Assembly: GCA_019828565.1 (NCBI GenBank)
Contig: JAHDYR010000014.1
Span: forward strand, 186,001-250,000
Reading direction: 5' to 3'
Source: Carpediemonas membranifera
Lineage: Eukaryota; Fornicata
Length of the DNA: 64,000 bases
Shown: in pieces, positions 36,759 through 47,677 of the stretch
Position numbering within the stretch: the stretch's first letter is position 1
How the letters are laid out: the number at the start of each line of letters is the position of its first letter
The notes under the pieces: generated by a model
What the model was told of the DNA's origin: nothing
What the model saw: only the letters and a program-made list of their open reading frames with translations
The model's database searches: none
Program-made: the position numbers and the translations under genes

Positions 36759-37724
36759 CTACTGGTTGACGATAACGCCGTCCCCCACCCCGACGTCGCT
36801 AAGCCCCATAAGATCAGCAACAATTGGGCACTTCAGGACGAGAAGATAGTACGCCCCGAACCCGAAGGGACCCAGTGCTTCGTAGTTGCCCTGGCCCTTG
36901 CTGATGGTGACGTCATGGGCCCTAAATAGCTCATGGACGTCCTCGTCCTGGCAGTGTGGCCACTGTCCGTGCTCAGGGGTCCCAAAGCCAATGAACCGCA
37001 CGTCTGCGTCCCCCAGGTCGAGTGAATCCAGCCCCAGCTCTGGTATGTCCGACATGGTCACGTCGTTGATGAGTGGGCCATGCTTGAGCCCGAGGGTAAA
37101 GCTACTGATGTTGGGAAAAACTTCGGCGAGGACCCTTAGGGCGTACATGTCCAGGTAGACCTCGCCACTGTTGTCGAAGAGGTAGAGGAGAGAGGTGGCT
37201 TCAGAGAGATCAGTCCACAGACGTTCAAACTCGTCGTGCTTCAGCGTCATCTCGTCGAGGAGGGTCTCGAGTGAGCCGTCGCTGATGTCGTTGAGGCTAA
37301 GTGCCCCGAAGTCAATGAAGTTTCCAATCACGGCCATTCTCATGGCGTGGTAGAGCCGCTCCTTGGGCTTGCCGGCATGTGATGCATCGTTTTCCCTGGA
37401 GAGTTTCGCAGCAATACCCTTGGCAAGTGCGTTTGACTCCTTCTTAGCGGCGTGGAACGGGTCGGGGCTCAGAAGCTCGGACGATGTGATGCGATACACA
37501 TCACTGATCATCTGAGACGTGCAGCCCTTTGAATTCCAGTCAGTGGCGGCACTGGAGCAGTTCTCCATGACTTGCTGGACAATAGTACGTTCTGCTTCGT
37601 TTGTGGCGGCACACATGCGGGAAAGCCTGATGGCTTGCCGCATGGCGCAGGGGATGCATTCAGTGGAGAACAAGCCTCCAGTGTTAAGATTCACTGCTGT
37701 TGCTTGGAGTGTTCCGAATTTCAT
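36759..37724 (-). CDS. DUF89 family protein (ARMT1-like, metal-dependent phosphatase)
   Basis: A 321-residue DUF89 protein. It has the CIPC pair near residues 23-26 typical of the prokaryotic-type subfamily. The metal-binding Asp/Asn motif LFDNSGEVYLDMYAL lies near residue 181, followed by DADVRFIGFG and the KGQGNYEAL loop. Family members are damage-control phosphatases for sugar phosphates or, in animals, a reported carboxyl methyltransferase; the substrate here cannot be told. The CxxC form is mostly bacterial and archaeal, so ancient transfer or retention is possible. It lies in a minus-strand run with the NAK kinase downstream and AK7 upstream, with short gaps. Confidence 0.87.
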   Translation of the reverse strand: MKFGTLQATAVNLNTGGLFSTECIPCAMRQAIRLSRMCAATNEAERTIVQQVMENCSSAATDWNSKGCTSQMISDVYRITSSELLSPDPFHAAKKESNALAKGIAAKLSRENDASHAGKPKERLYHAMRMAVIGNFIDFGALSLNDISDGSLETLLDEMTLKHDEFERLWTDLSEATSLLYLFDNSGEVYLDMYALRVLAEVFPNISSFTLGLKHGPLINDVTMSDIPELGLDSLDLGDADVRFIGFGTPEHGQWPHCQDEDVHELFRAHDVTISKGQGNYEALGPFGFGAYYLLVLKCPIVADLMGLSDVGVGDGVIVNQ

Positions 37725-37848
37725 TCTGTGTCTGTTGAGTTTGCGATGTGCGAAAGTGGTCTTGTCTAATCCTGCACGACTCGGCCCGAGTCACATGCCT
37801 CAGCCTGCCCAACCTCCTCTACATGTGCCCATTTACAATATACATACC

Positions 37849-39684
37849 TTAAGTAATCTTCACCTTCCTTAGAATCATGTCCGCGAGGTAGTCAATCGGA
37901 TTCTCAGGCCGAATGGCGCCAATGTCCAGGAAAGCTGCATTCAGGGTCGGATAGACCGTCTCGGCAAGATACGGCGTCAACTCCTTGCGGGGCTGCTTGG
38001 CCTCTGCGAGCTCCTTTGCCTTATCCTGCACCTTCTTCTTCATCTCCTCCTCGAGAGCAGCCTTCTCCTCCTCCATGGCAAGCTTGGCCGCATTAGCCAC
38101 ATCCACGGCCTTCTGCCTTGCTGCTGCGACCTCCTCCTGCAACTGAACAATAGCTCTGGGGTTTCTCCGCGGCCCAATAAATCTGGCCACCTGCCTGACC
38201 CAAGATGACCCTGGGACCAACAGAGGGACGTCCATGGCCTCCACAGCCTCAGTGAAGGCGTCCTGGGCCGACGCTATGAGGTGGGTTGGGATTGGCACGG
38301 TGACCGGGGGCGGCGGGGCGGGCTTGTCCTCTTCATCCTCCTCCTCCTCTTCGGGCTCCGGCTCGTCTTCAGGCTCCTCGTCCTCCTCCTTCTCCCCCTC
38401 TTCGGTCTCAGCCACCGACACAGGGTCGGGTTCAGGGGAGTATTCAACGTCTGTCGCGCCCACGACCGTGCCCAGCATCCCCTCGTCGAGCACGTTCATC
38501 AGCACCACGCCCTTTGTCAGCACAGTGCGGTCATTGGTAAGGATATGCCTCAAGGCGAGGGTGAGGTCGGTCGGAGAGGTCTGGGCAAGCGGTGTGTCCA
38601 TCGCTGAGCACGTGGAGAGCACGTTGGTGCTGTCGAGGAGCAGAAGCTGGTGTTGCTCGGCGACCCACCGCCCAATGGCATCAACAGAGCCCTCAGGACC
38701 ATGGAGAACGACCATCATGGGCGACAGGTGGTGCCTGAGCTGGAATTCTGGTACTACGGTGTCTCGCATGTGCTGAACAATGCCGTCAGCACAGCGGTTG
38801 GCAAGTTCGGTCTCCTCCTCGTCGTCTGCGTCAACAACGCCCCTACTCACTGGAAGGTCGAGTAGGAGACTGTCGATGTCCGTACGAAGGAGGAAACGGT
38901 CCTCTGGGACAATCTCAGTGCTGGGGGACACGGAAAAGGCCTCAGCAATGGCTGTGGCGAGCTCCTGTGCAGTGGGGAGTTTCTCGTCGACCATCATTGT
39001 GTACATATCATCGGGCTGGTTATCCGAGAGGAATACAACGGCCTTGGCGACGTCCTCAACGTATACTGTAGGGACAACACGGTCAGGCTTGCCGAACACA
39101 GGTACGGGGTGCCCGTCGAGAGCTTCCGAGACCAGGACGGCCAGGGCATCCTCCCCCCCGCCGTACAGCACACCGCAGACCAGGAAGAAGCCGGTGAGCG
39201 CCTCGCTGTTACGGAGCTTGCGTGCTACTATCCGTTCAGCGCTGAGGGTGTCTCTGTGGCGGGGGTGGGGCCGTCTGTCGGCGTACATGCCCGCGTCTAA
39301 GGGCACACGCGTAGTGTGGACCGCGCCCTCGTCATCCTCCTCCTCCTCTTCCTCAAGCTCGGTACGAGCCCACGTCAAGACGGACGAGAGGGCGATGAAC
39401 TGACGAGGCTCCTCGTCTTCGCCGAGCTCGTCCTTCGATAGAGCGGTGGCGATGAAGGCAGCCTCGGATGGAACCTGAAAGTCATATACGATGGTCGAAC
39501 AGCTACGAAGTGTGTTCAGGAACTCGTCGTCCTCGCTGTAACGGACAAGTGTCTTCACAAAGGGTATGTGGAGATTTTGAGGGGAAAGGAGAGAACCAAT
39601 CACGTCCACACCGCGTTTTCTGAACATTTTGGCAACGTTTCGACCCGCTAGCGTATCCACATGCGACACGAAGACGCGCGTCAT
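37849..39684 (-). CDS. AK7: Adenylate kinase 7-like axonemal protein with degenerate kinase site and DPY-30 motif
   Basis: A 611-residue protein with the layout of animal AK7. Residues 1-260 form a Rossmann/SDR-like domain (MTRVFVSHVDTLAGRNVAKM, then FLVCGVLYGGGEDAL, VPTVYVEDVAKAV). Residues about 320-540 correspond to the adenylate-kinase part and contain an acidic Glu/Asp insert. The C-terminal DPY-30 motif (TVYPTLNAAFLDIGAI then NPIDYLADMIL) anchors such proteins in radial spokes and other axonemal complexes. The expected P-loop reads GPEGSVDAIG near residue 325, without the Gly-Lys pair, so catalysis is doubtful. Its presence indicates a motile flagellum. It diverges from eIF2-gamma across ~300 bp. 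Confidence 0.85.
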   Translation of the reverse strand: MTRVFVSHVDTLAGRNVAKMFRKRGVDVIGSLLSPQNLHIPFVKTLVRYSEDDEFLNTLRSCSTIVYDFQVPSEAAFIATALSKDELGEDEEPRQFIALSSVLTWARTELEEEEEEDDEGAVHTTRVPLDAGMYADRRPHPRHRDTLSAERIVARKLRNSEALTGFFLVCGVLYGGGEDALAVLVSEALDGHPVPVFGKPDRVVPTVYVEDVAKAVVFLSDNQPDDMYTMMVDEKLPTAQELATAIAEAFSVSPSTEIVPEDRFLLRTDIDSLLLDLPVSRGVVDADDEEETELANRCADGIVQHMRDTVVPEFQLRHHLSPMMVVLHGPEGSVDAIGRWVAEQHQLLLLDSTNVLSTCSAMDTPLAQTSPTDLTLALRHILTNDRTVLTKGVVLMNVLDEGMLGTVVGATDVEYSPEPDPVSVAETEEGEKEEDEEPEDEPEPEEEEEDEEDKPAPPPPVTVPIPTHLIASAQDAFTEAVEAMDVPLLVPGSSWVRQVARFIGPRRNPRAIVQLQEEVAAARQKAVDVANAAKLAMEEEKAALEEEMKKKVQDKAKELAEAKQPRKELTPYLAETVYPTLNAAFLDIGAIRPENPIDYLADMILRKVKIT

Positions 39685-39983
39685 TAGTTTGTGTTCAGTG
39701 CTTTGTTTGCTGGAAAAGTTCTCTCACATACCCAAGCCCGAGGCACCGACAGGAGACCAGGTGATGGAGGAGCTGGTGCTAGGTGCCTCTGACAGTTTCT
39801 TACAATTTTCTAGTTGGCCTGCCCTTTCCCAGCGCAGAATAGTTTCTGTGACCAATTGCCGCCCAAAAACAACACAGGTCGCCAATTTCTATTCCATATC
39901 ATCCGTTACAGTGTTAAATTCGGCAGCGTGAGTCTGATTGCGCCAGCATTTTTTTTTCTGCAGTCATCATCACTGTGCTTCTG
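39685..39983. promoter_or_regulatory. Divergent promoter region between AK7-like and eIF2-gamma
   Basis: About 300 bp between two divergent starts. It holds a T-run (TTTTTTTTCTGCAG, 39949-39963) about 20 bp before the eIF2-gamma ATG. No gene is seen. Confidence 0.5.
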
Positions 39984-41413
39984 ATGCTGAGTGTTCAGTC
40001 GCTTTCGGATGTGGACGAGCTTCTAGCGATGGATCCTGAAAAGGCCATCCTGGATCCCCGCGTTATCTCTCGTCAGGCCACGATGAACGTCGGTACTATC
40101 GGCCACGTGGCTCACGGCAAGAGTACTGTGGTTAAGGCTCTTTCTGGTGTTCAAACTGTTCGTTTCAAGAACGAGATTGAGAGAAACATCACCATCAAGC
40201 TCGGCTATGCTAACGCTAAGATGTATACTTGCCCTCAGTGCCCTCCCCCGGATCGCAACTATTCCTTCGGCTCCAGCACCGCTGACGACATCAAGTGCCC
40301 CAAGTGCGGTAACGTGATGAAGCTTGAGCGGCATGTGTCCTTTGTTGACTGGTTTGTACCCCCCAAGCCCCCTTATTCAGCCCCGGTCACGACGTGCTCA
40401 TGGCTACCATGATCAATGGCGCCGCTGTGATGGACGCCGCCCTCCTCCTCATTGCTGCGAACGAGACATGCCCCCAGCCCCAGACTAGCGAGCATCTGGC
40501 CGCCGTAGAGATCATGAAGCTCCGCAACATCGTCATCCTCCAGAACAAGATCGATCTGATCAAGGAGCAGACCGCCAAGGCCCAGTACGACGATATCCAG
40601 TCCTTCATCAAGAACACCATTGCCCGCGGCTCTCCAGTGGTCCCAATCTCAGCCCAGCTGCAGCACAACATCGACTGCGTGGTCGAGCACATCCTCCGCC
40701 TCCCCATCCCCAAGCGGAGCCTCACCATGGATGCTAAGTTCATCGTTATCCGCTCTTTCGACGTTAACCTTCCCGGCACCACCGCGGACAAGCTCCAGGG
40801 CGGTATTGCTGGTGGATCTCTGCTTCACGGCATGCTCAAGGTCGGTGACTTCATTGAGGTGCGCCCCGGCGTCCTTGAGAAGAAGGAGGGCACCCAGGAG
40901 TACGTCTGTTCCCCGATCCGGTCCAAGATCGTTTCCCTCAACACTGAGAAGAACCAGCTCATGTACGCCGTCCCCGGTGGTCTCATTGGCATCGGCACCC
41001 TCATCGACCCCGTTCTCTGCCGTGCGAACCGTCTCGTCGGTCAGGTTCTCGGCAAGATCGGGAAGCTGCCCCGCATCTATTCCGTTCTCACCATCAAGTA
41101 CTTCCTGCTCCAGAGCCTCCTCGGCGTCCGTACAGACAGCGCTGGCGGAGACACTGTTATCTCCCGTCTCCGTAAGAACGAGAGCCTCATGATCAACATC
41201 GGGTCGACCTCGACCGGCGGCACCGTCATCGGGCTGGCCGAGGGCAACGTTGTCAGGATCGCACTCACCACTCCCGTGTGCGTGGAAGTCGGCAACGCCA
41301 ACCCCGAGAAGGTTGCGCTCAGCCGTCGTATTGAATACCATTGGCGTCTCATCGGCTGGGGTGAGGTCACTAACGGCGTCGAAGCGCAGGTTGATAATAG
41401 GTACAGTGGATAA
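39984..41413 (+). CDS. EIF2S3: Translation initiation factor eIF2 subunit gamma; one 29-nt intron
   Basis: The GTPase subunit of eIF2, which carries initiator Met-tRNA to the ribosome. The spliced coding sequence is 1401 nt (466 residues), matching the family. Motifs: [12 protein letters not shown] at residues 38-48 (G1), the zinc-knuckle cysteines CPQC and CPKC near 75-110, then FVD joined across the intron to [11 protein letters not shown] (G3), LQNKIDLI (G4) and SAQLQHNID (G5), then two beta-barrel domains ending [10 protein letters not shown]. The 29-nt intron 40352-40380 sits exactly in the G3 motif. The ATG at 39984 gives a short 25-residue leader; ATG 40029 would also be acceptable. 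Codon use indicates high expression. Confidence 0.97.
40352..40380 (+). other. Intron, 29 nt (eIF2-gamma gene)
   Basis: Starts GTTTGT and ends TTATTCAG. Removal restores the invariant FVDCPGHD GTPase motif and the full frame. Confidence 0.97.
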
Positions 41414-41512
41414 GGGCATCGTAAATCGGGTTATATCGTTGTTTAGGGGCATTTACATGAGAGCTTGAGCATATGTATTCGGACACAGCTCAAGAAGAAG
41501 TTCAAGAAGTGA

Positions 41513-44500
41513 ATGTCGGATTCGATAAGTCTAAAGGACTTTGTAGTCTCCGCATGCGACTACATCTTCGCTGACTTACGAAATAGCATCGGCGCGTTCG
41601 TCTATCTTTCGTATTTCGTTCACACAGCCTTGTCGAAGCCACTGGCGGCGAGACGAGCATCATAGACTCCACACCGGAGTTCCTAAAGACGTTCCACTAC
41701 TACCAGGCCATGCTCCTTCGTCTTGGCGGCCTGATCAAGTTTGCCTCGGACAACCTAGCTGACTACAGCCATCTGGAGATCCTCACCGGCCAGCTGGGGT
41801 GTATTGCATCAGCACCAGACATCCTGGCCCGCTTCCTGATCACAGGCCAGTCCGCCTTCATCAGCCGCACCCCCCGCCTCGTCGTGCCGCGGTCCATTGA
41901 CCTTGCGGCCATGGGAGAGTACCGCCACTTCCCCCATATTATCCAAGACCCCTTCATATCCCGTAGAAACAGGTATGTTCCCCGTACCCCGACCGAGAGG
42001 GACATGGTGCTCGCCCGACGCTGCGTCGACCGAGTGGTGACGGCGATGATACTTAGGGAGCCGGCCCTATTTGGGCTGAAGAACAGGGGGCTGGTAACCC
42101 TGCACAGGGACGGTCCCATGACCAAGCTCAGCTTTGCCCACGCCCCATTCCGCCCTGACTTCGTCCTGACTCTGTTTCCCCGTCTCGACAATGAAACTGC
42201 CAAAGTGTACACCCAGGAATGGTTCAGCAGCTACGGGGCTTTCACTGCACCCACGCTGCCTGATATAGACACCCCGGCCGCCCTGGTGGGGCATTGCTCC
42301 TGGGATTGCAGCAGGTTCGTCGAGGTCGTCAACCCAAGCCTCTATACCAACGATGCTGGCAAGAACAGCATCGCTGGCCGTATTGCGACCGTGGCATCGG
42401 CCTGTGTAGCCAAGGGGGGCGGTCTTGTCGACCTTGTCACTGCCCTCGGCGTTGAGGCGACGACCATGGAACTCCTCGCCGTCAAGAAGGTAAGACTGCC
42501 AGTAGACTTTGAGGTCGACCTATCTGGCCTCACTGTCAAGCTGGAGATTTGGCCAAAGCTCAGACAAAGCGATGTAAGGCCGTCATTACCCCGTGAACCG
42601 GTCACAATGACCGTCGCCTATGACAAAACGACCATGACAATGGGTGTCACCACAGCACCGGCCGTCGGGCTATCCATGAGACCGCTCGATGAGCTCTCAG
42701 GCATGGTATCCGACTTTATCGACAAGCTCTCGCTCATGAGGCTCTCTGCGCTCGTCCGCCGATTCCCTGGAGCAACTATCCAGAAACGGACCGCGGAGGC
42801 TGGGTCGACGTGGGTCATGATTTCTGACTCGACTGTGACCCGCGTTGACCGCGTCACTGGTGAATTGATTGATTCTTCAGAGATCAAATTCAACCCAGAT
42901 CTAGGGTCGATATGCGGTCTTGTATCCACAACCACATTGCCCGGATCCACCATGACCGCTCCATGGGGGGCATTTGTCACACTGCCAGAGCTACGCCAGG
43001 TTCAGCCCGCCCTATGGCTAATGCTCGCGCCCAAGCCCAAGATTGTCATCTATTGGCGCCGTGTGGTAGTGGTTGGCCCTGAGCTAGATGTACCTGGGTT
43101 CAACTCCCCAGACACCCACACTTTAATCCAGCTACACTCATTCCTTGCGAGCCACCACAACAACGGCACCCACAAGACCATTGCCGAGCAGGTCCTCCAC
43201 ACTGAGTTCGCCGCCCGCCGTGATCTCCCTAACCGGATGTACAGAAACACTAAGATCAGCGCCAGCGTCGTCTCTGTGCCGGAATCGACTCAGGTTGAAG
43301 TCACTCTCACTGTCGGGTCTAATCCGGCAACCACTGTGCGGTTTGACTCATTCGACGCCGTAACCCTCCAAGCAATGGTCGACTCGACGCTGGCTTCAAG
43401 GTCTATCACCGTCTACATGGATGCAATACACCGGGTTGTCAGCGGGATGCAGCAGATGGTCACACTCGCGTCGGCTCAGAGCGGAAACGAGATCAATGTG
43501 ACCGCCGCGTATCTTCAGATGGATTCTCCAATCAAGAACATCGTTGTCCGACCGCTGAAGCAGGAGGTGGCCGTGGAGTTCTCCGATGTCATGGCAAGGC
43601 CGCTGCTGGATGATTTGGTGTACAAGCTGCACGCGACACCCGACGGTAAGCCTATGGCCATCCAGGACAAGATCAGCCGCACCATTTCCGCGCTCCCCCT
43701 CTTCAATATCATCACCGCTCTCGTCAGGCCGATTGAGACCCCCTCCTCCATGGTTGGCGTCCCCATCCGCTCGGTGATCTGCCCCTGTGACTGGGCAGTT
43801 GAGCCGTGCCCGCCCCCCATCGCCATCCCCCAGGCCAGCGTCACATCCGTCAGTATTACTGTCGGCGGGGTCGGCATCGTTGTCACCGTCGCGGTCACAG
43901 AGACGGGCGGGCGGGCATTTATCACAGACCTGGCCCAGCTCACTTGTCCCAAGAGTGGGCGACAGGTGTCAGAGCTCTATGCCGTCGATTACGGGGCCAA
44001 CCCTGCCGTCACAGCGCACAGCCTGCTATCAGAGAGCAACCGCCTGGCGGTACTGCTGAACCAACGTGACACTCATCCGCTGCCATATCTTCCATCGCTG
44101 GTCGAGCATATATTTGGACGCGACACAGATATGACTTATCGTTCATCTGCCACAGTCGGTTTCCCACTATGGCGCCTGTCCAAGCCCGGAGCTGTCCCGG
44201 ACGTCGACACCCGCATGTGCCAGGCAAGACTATGGTGTCTGGTCAAGAATCACATGCTTAGCATGAACTCAATGTACTCTACCGTCCCATCGGTTGTACG
44301 GCATCTAGAGTACTACACAGAGGCCCAGCTAGGCGCCCAGGGGGCGGGGATCGTGTTATTCAGCGCCAGCACGATGCTGGGCGAAGGCACGGTGAAGCAA
44401 CGCCGAACCATCACCATCTTCACGAAGCCACTATTCGCCCCTGCTGCGGCCGACGGCAAGGTCCATGACCCGCCCCTCTGCCTCTCGATGCAAGTGTTCG

Positions 44501-45576
44501 ACTTCCCCAGTGGGCAGCAGCCCAAGATCTTCGGTGTCGGGCCCGAGTCAGCCGTCGTCAGATACCCGTTGGCACAGAAACCGGGACAGCCACCGGCCTC
44601 TCAGCACTCTGTGGCGAGCAAGGTGCTCGCCGACATGTTCAGGAACGCCGTCTACACCAACGAACCGGAGAGACTGGCGAGCATATTCGCACTTGTTGCC
44701 ATCCCCACGAATTACGTACTGTACGCCGTCCTCAGCCAGTTCTTCTACCCCACCCCCAGTGCTAGGGCCCATGACGAGGACTATGACTTCTCGGGACTTC
44801 TCACAATGAGATCAGTCATGCGTCAGGACGAGATCAACCCCCAATGCGACGGGGGAAAGGAAGCATGGTGGGCCTTCGTCTCAGTCGCCAAGGTTCCCTA
44901 CGACAACCTCCCCAGCAACTACGTCAGTGGCTTCAAACTTCGTATGATGGTCAAGTGCAGGTTAAGGCTTCAAGGCCAGCCGCAGTCGGCACCTGTAGAT
45001 GTGATGGACGAGGCGAACGGCATTTACATACCACTGGACCTCCATGTAGTCTTTGCACCAGACCCAGCCGGCCAGCTTCGGCCTAGCGTTACTCTCAGAC
45101 TACTTCATTCAGCACAGAGCAGGTTAAGGCAGGGGACTCCGTTCGTCCAGATGGGGCGGGCAGTGGTCGTTAAGAGCGACAAGTTGGAGCTGCTGAGGTT
45201 TGCAGACGGTACTTATTCCTATTTGAACGAGGGAGCCCTTGCCAACGACCGTGTGACGCGTTACTACTACCAGGGTCATGTATGCGACGCCGTCAACAGC
45301 AGAACGGACGCGGCGTGGGCGGGGATCGGGCCAAAGATCTCCCAGGCGGTGCACCAGCAGACAACTACCGAGGGCCAGCCATACTATGGTCTACCGAGCA
45401 ACACCCTCTTCATGATCCTCTTCTTGAGGAACTCATTCAACTATATCAGACAGGTGCTGGATGAACAGGCGCAGGGGACCATGAGGTCGGCTCAGCACAC
45501 AGTGGACGAGGGTGCGCTTGTCGTTGTGCCGTCGCATCGACCCAAGACGATCTCGTTTACACGTAAGAGCGGGTAA
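41513..45576 (+). CDS. MED14: Mediator complex subunit 14 (MED14/Rgr1); one 32-nt intron
   Basis: MED14 is the scaffold that ties the head, middle and tail of Mediator, the RNA polymerase II co-activator. After splicing out 41596-41627 the product has 1343 residues. The N-terminal MED14 domain reads ISLKDFVVSACDYIFADLRN, then TFHYYQAMLLRLGGLIKFAS, then PRLVVPRSIDLAAMGEYRHF with PHIIQDPF, which parallels the animal order RQ.FVRLLALVKWA ... IP.AIDVLTTGSYPRLP. The remaining ~1000 residues are divergent and show no separate domain I recognise. The ATG at 41513 and the intron are chosen because only this join gives the first helix of the domain in frame. It starts 100 bp after eIF2-gamma. Confidence 0.85.
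41596..41627 (+). other. Intron, 32 nt (MED14 gene)
   Basis: Starts GTTCGT and ends TCACACAG. Removal joins the first MED14 helix in frame with the rest and fits the donor and acceptor pattern of the other introns. Confidence 0.85.
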
Positions 45577-45949
45577 GATGGTATTAATAAAGGATGTTAC
45601 TGGATGACTACATGCCACTCTTGATCGATGCCAACGCTTGCTTTCGGTCCCCACTCGTCCGCAGCAGTCTTGCTGATCGGAATGATCGGCAATCGGAGGA
45701 CAGTTTACGTGGTCAGGTGGTGGAGGCGGTGTACCCGGGGCGGCCCGTCTGGCCAGTCTGCCCCGGGGAGCCGGACCTCCCCTCCGAAAAAAATATACTG
45801 CTCCCTGGTTGGAGATCACCGGGCGTTCTTGCCTGAGTGACTCCAACCGACTCCGCCGCCAGATCAATTCCGATCCTCGAGTCGCTCCGCGACTCGGCCG
45901 AATCTCCCATCTGGGAGTGCCGTCACAAGAACAGTGGAGGGCTTGGTTG
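45577..45949. other. Intergenic region before the RCC1-like gene
   Basis: About 370 bp. The downstream frame stays open upstream to 45809 but with no ATG. No donor/acceptor pair of the local intron type could be found to add an upstream exon. No other gene is supported. Confidence 0.4.
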
Positions 45950-47662
45950 ATGATGGACGCCAGATCCTCGAGCGATGTTGTCAGACATGCTCTAGAGGAG
46001 GCTTATCGTCTTTCTGTGGCCGTAACGGCGGATGTCCCGGGGAACATCCCCTCGCTTCTTCGCCACGCTTATTACAGGCATTTCAGCAAGGTTATGCCGG
46101 TCCTACAGGATCGGGATGCGTGTACTACCCCAACTGGTGATGATGCGATCGATTCGCTTCTCGCCATGATCGCCGACATTCCCACTCTCGCCGAGAAGGC
46201 ACAGGCCTCCCTTGACCGCGCCTGCTCGATCCTGAGAGACGGCCCACCGCTCAGTATGAACATACCTCTCAAGTCAGGCGAGACCCTGCCCGAGAGCGTC
46301 TTCACGCTGCTACAAGGCACGGTGTGGGCCTTGCTGATGAGCGCAGGAGCCAACCCAGACCTAAAGCCACATAGGAGAGACAAGCGGTGGGTCAAACTAG
46401 ACAAATATATCGATATTTACGACAAGCGGTCCACCCATCTCTGGTTTGTGTGTCGGAAGTTCTACTTTGCCCACCAGCGCGCCGAGAAGGACGGGGACGT
46501 CTCTCTTGATGACGCACTCTCCATGGGCCACCGGCAGTACGCGGGCAGACTGTTTGGACGACTCAACAGCGTGATGTTCGGCCTCTCCAACGACCGCAAT
46601 CCTGTCATGTTTCAGCGAGCCCAGCACATCCCGCCCGTGGTGAACGTCACTACTGACCGCACCGACCGGCCATTCGTTGTCGAGCGGCGAGACCGTCCTC
46701 TCGTCATTACCACTGCGAGGGGGCTCTACTTCTGGGGTGTATTCGCCCATGGTCGGCTTGACTGTCCCATCGTTCTTAAGCCCAGCAGAGTTGACATGTC
46801 ATACTGCACCAAGGCGGTCGAGTTCGAGTCACGGCTCCCGGCCTGGCACAAGGACCGCCTGATCTCCCAGATCGTTGTCCACGATGACGTCTTCGTTCTC
46901 ACCCCAGTCGGCGCCCTTGTCGCAGGGGACAGCGTGCATCGGTACGGCGGCCCACCCGACCATCTCAGGGAGGACGCCTACCTGGTGAGCATCTGCTGCA
47001 CGCTCTACCCCGTACCCCTACCCGACGGTCTCACCCCCACTGCTGTCTCATCAGATGTCGGGCTGACCGTGCTTACTGCCGGCAGACGGCAGTTCATTGC
47101 CGGAGTGAATGGCGGCGGTCAATTGGGACTGGGGCACACTGAATATCTCGACAGATTTATGGAGATCTCTTACAGATTTGACCGTCTTTTGAGCTGGAAT
47201 GGGGACTTTGACTTCAATGTCATGCTCAGCGGTCACCAGATCTTGTACGCTGGCGAGATACTGGATGTATTCCGGCCATTCCTCGACGACCACAGGAGGG
47301 CCAGCACTCCTACCCCTCTCCACTTCCACCGGCCTGTCCGGAGGTTCTGGTGCAGCGCCGCACAGGTGTACTGGGTTCACGATGGAGTGACATCTGTCAC
47401 ACTGGCACAAGGGGAGGAGATCGTCTCGTACGAGGTGGGTATAGAGGCATTCAGGATGAGTGGATCATTTATCCGGGATACGTATGACATCCGGCGTCTC
47501 TTCATGGACTGTGATGGCGTGTGGTACTGTGTGGATGAAAGAGGGGATGGCGCGACGTTCAAGACGAGCAGCCCAGTCGTGGTGGACAACGCGAGTGTGG
47601 ATTCTATGCTCCAGGAGAAAGGGTATGTGGAGCTATTTGAGGTAGACGTAGATGCCGAGTAA
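45950..47662 (+). CDS. RCC1-like propeller protein (uncharacterised)
   Basis: About 570 residues from the ATG at 45950 (MMDARSSSDVV). The N-terminal ~180 residues are helical. The C-terminal ~380 residues show weak RCC1-like repeats: LVITTARGLYFWGVFAHGRL, FVLTPVGALVAGDSVHRYGG, then FIAGVNGGGQLGLGHTEYLD, which is the clearest RCC1 signature (GQLGLG-H). Proteins of this type serve as scaffolds or exchange factors; no specific role is visible. The frame continues upstream to 45809 without an ATG, so a missing 5' exon is possible. The stop is only 15 bp from that of the convergent gene at 47678. Confidence 0.65.
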   Translation: MMDARSSSDVVRHALEEAYRLSVAVTADVPGNIPSLLRHAYYRHFSKVMPVLQDRDACTTPTGDDAIDSLLAMIADIPTLAEKAQASLDRACSILRDGPPLSMNIPLKSGETLPESVFTLLQGTVWALLMSAGANPDLKPHRRDKRWVKLDKYIDIYDKRSTHLWFVCRKFYFAHQRAEKDGDVSLDDALSMGHRQYAGRLFGRLNSVMFGLSNDRNPVMFQRAQHIPPVVNVTTDRTDRPFVVERRDRPLVITTARGLYFWGVFAHGRLDCPIVLKPSRVDMSYCTKAVEFESRLPAWHKDRLISQIVVHDDVFVLTPVGALVAGDSVHRYGGPPDHLREDAYLVSICCTLYPVPLPDGLTPTAVSSDVGLTVLTAGRRQFIAGVNGGGQLGLGHTEYLDRFMEISYRFDRLLSWNGDFDFNVMLSGHQILYAGEILDVFRPFLDDHRRASTPTPLHFHRPVRRFWCSAAQVYWVHDGVTSVTLAQGEEIVSYEVGIEAFRMSGSFIRDTYDIRRLFMDCDGVWYCVDERGDGATFKTSSPVVVDNASVDSMLQEKGYVELFEVDVDAE

Positions 47663-47677
47663 AGAGTCCTTTCCTGT

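Noticed and set aside
45597-45836. Possible upstream exon for the RCC1-like gene
   Set aside because: Two frames look partly protein-like, but no donor/acceptor pair of the local type joins either in phase to the main exon.
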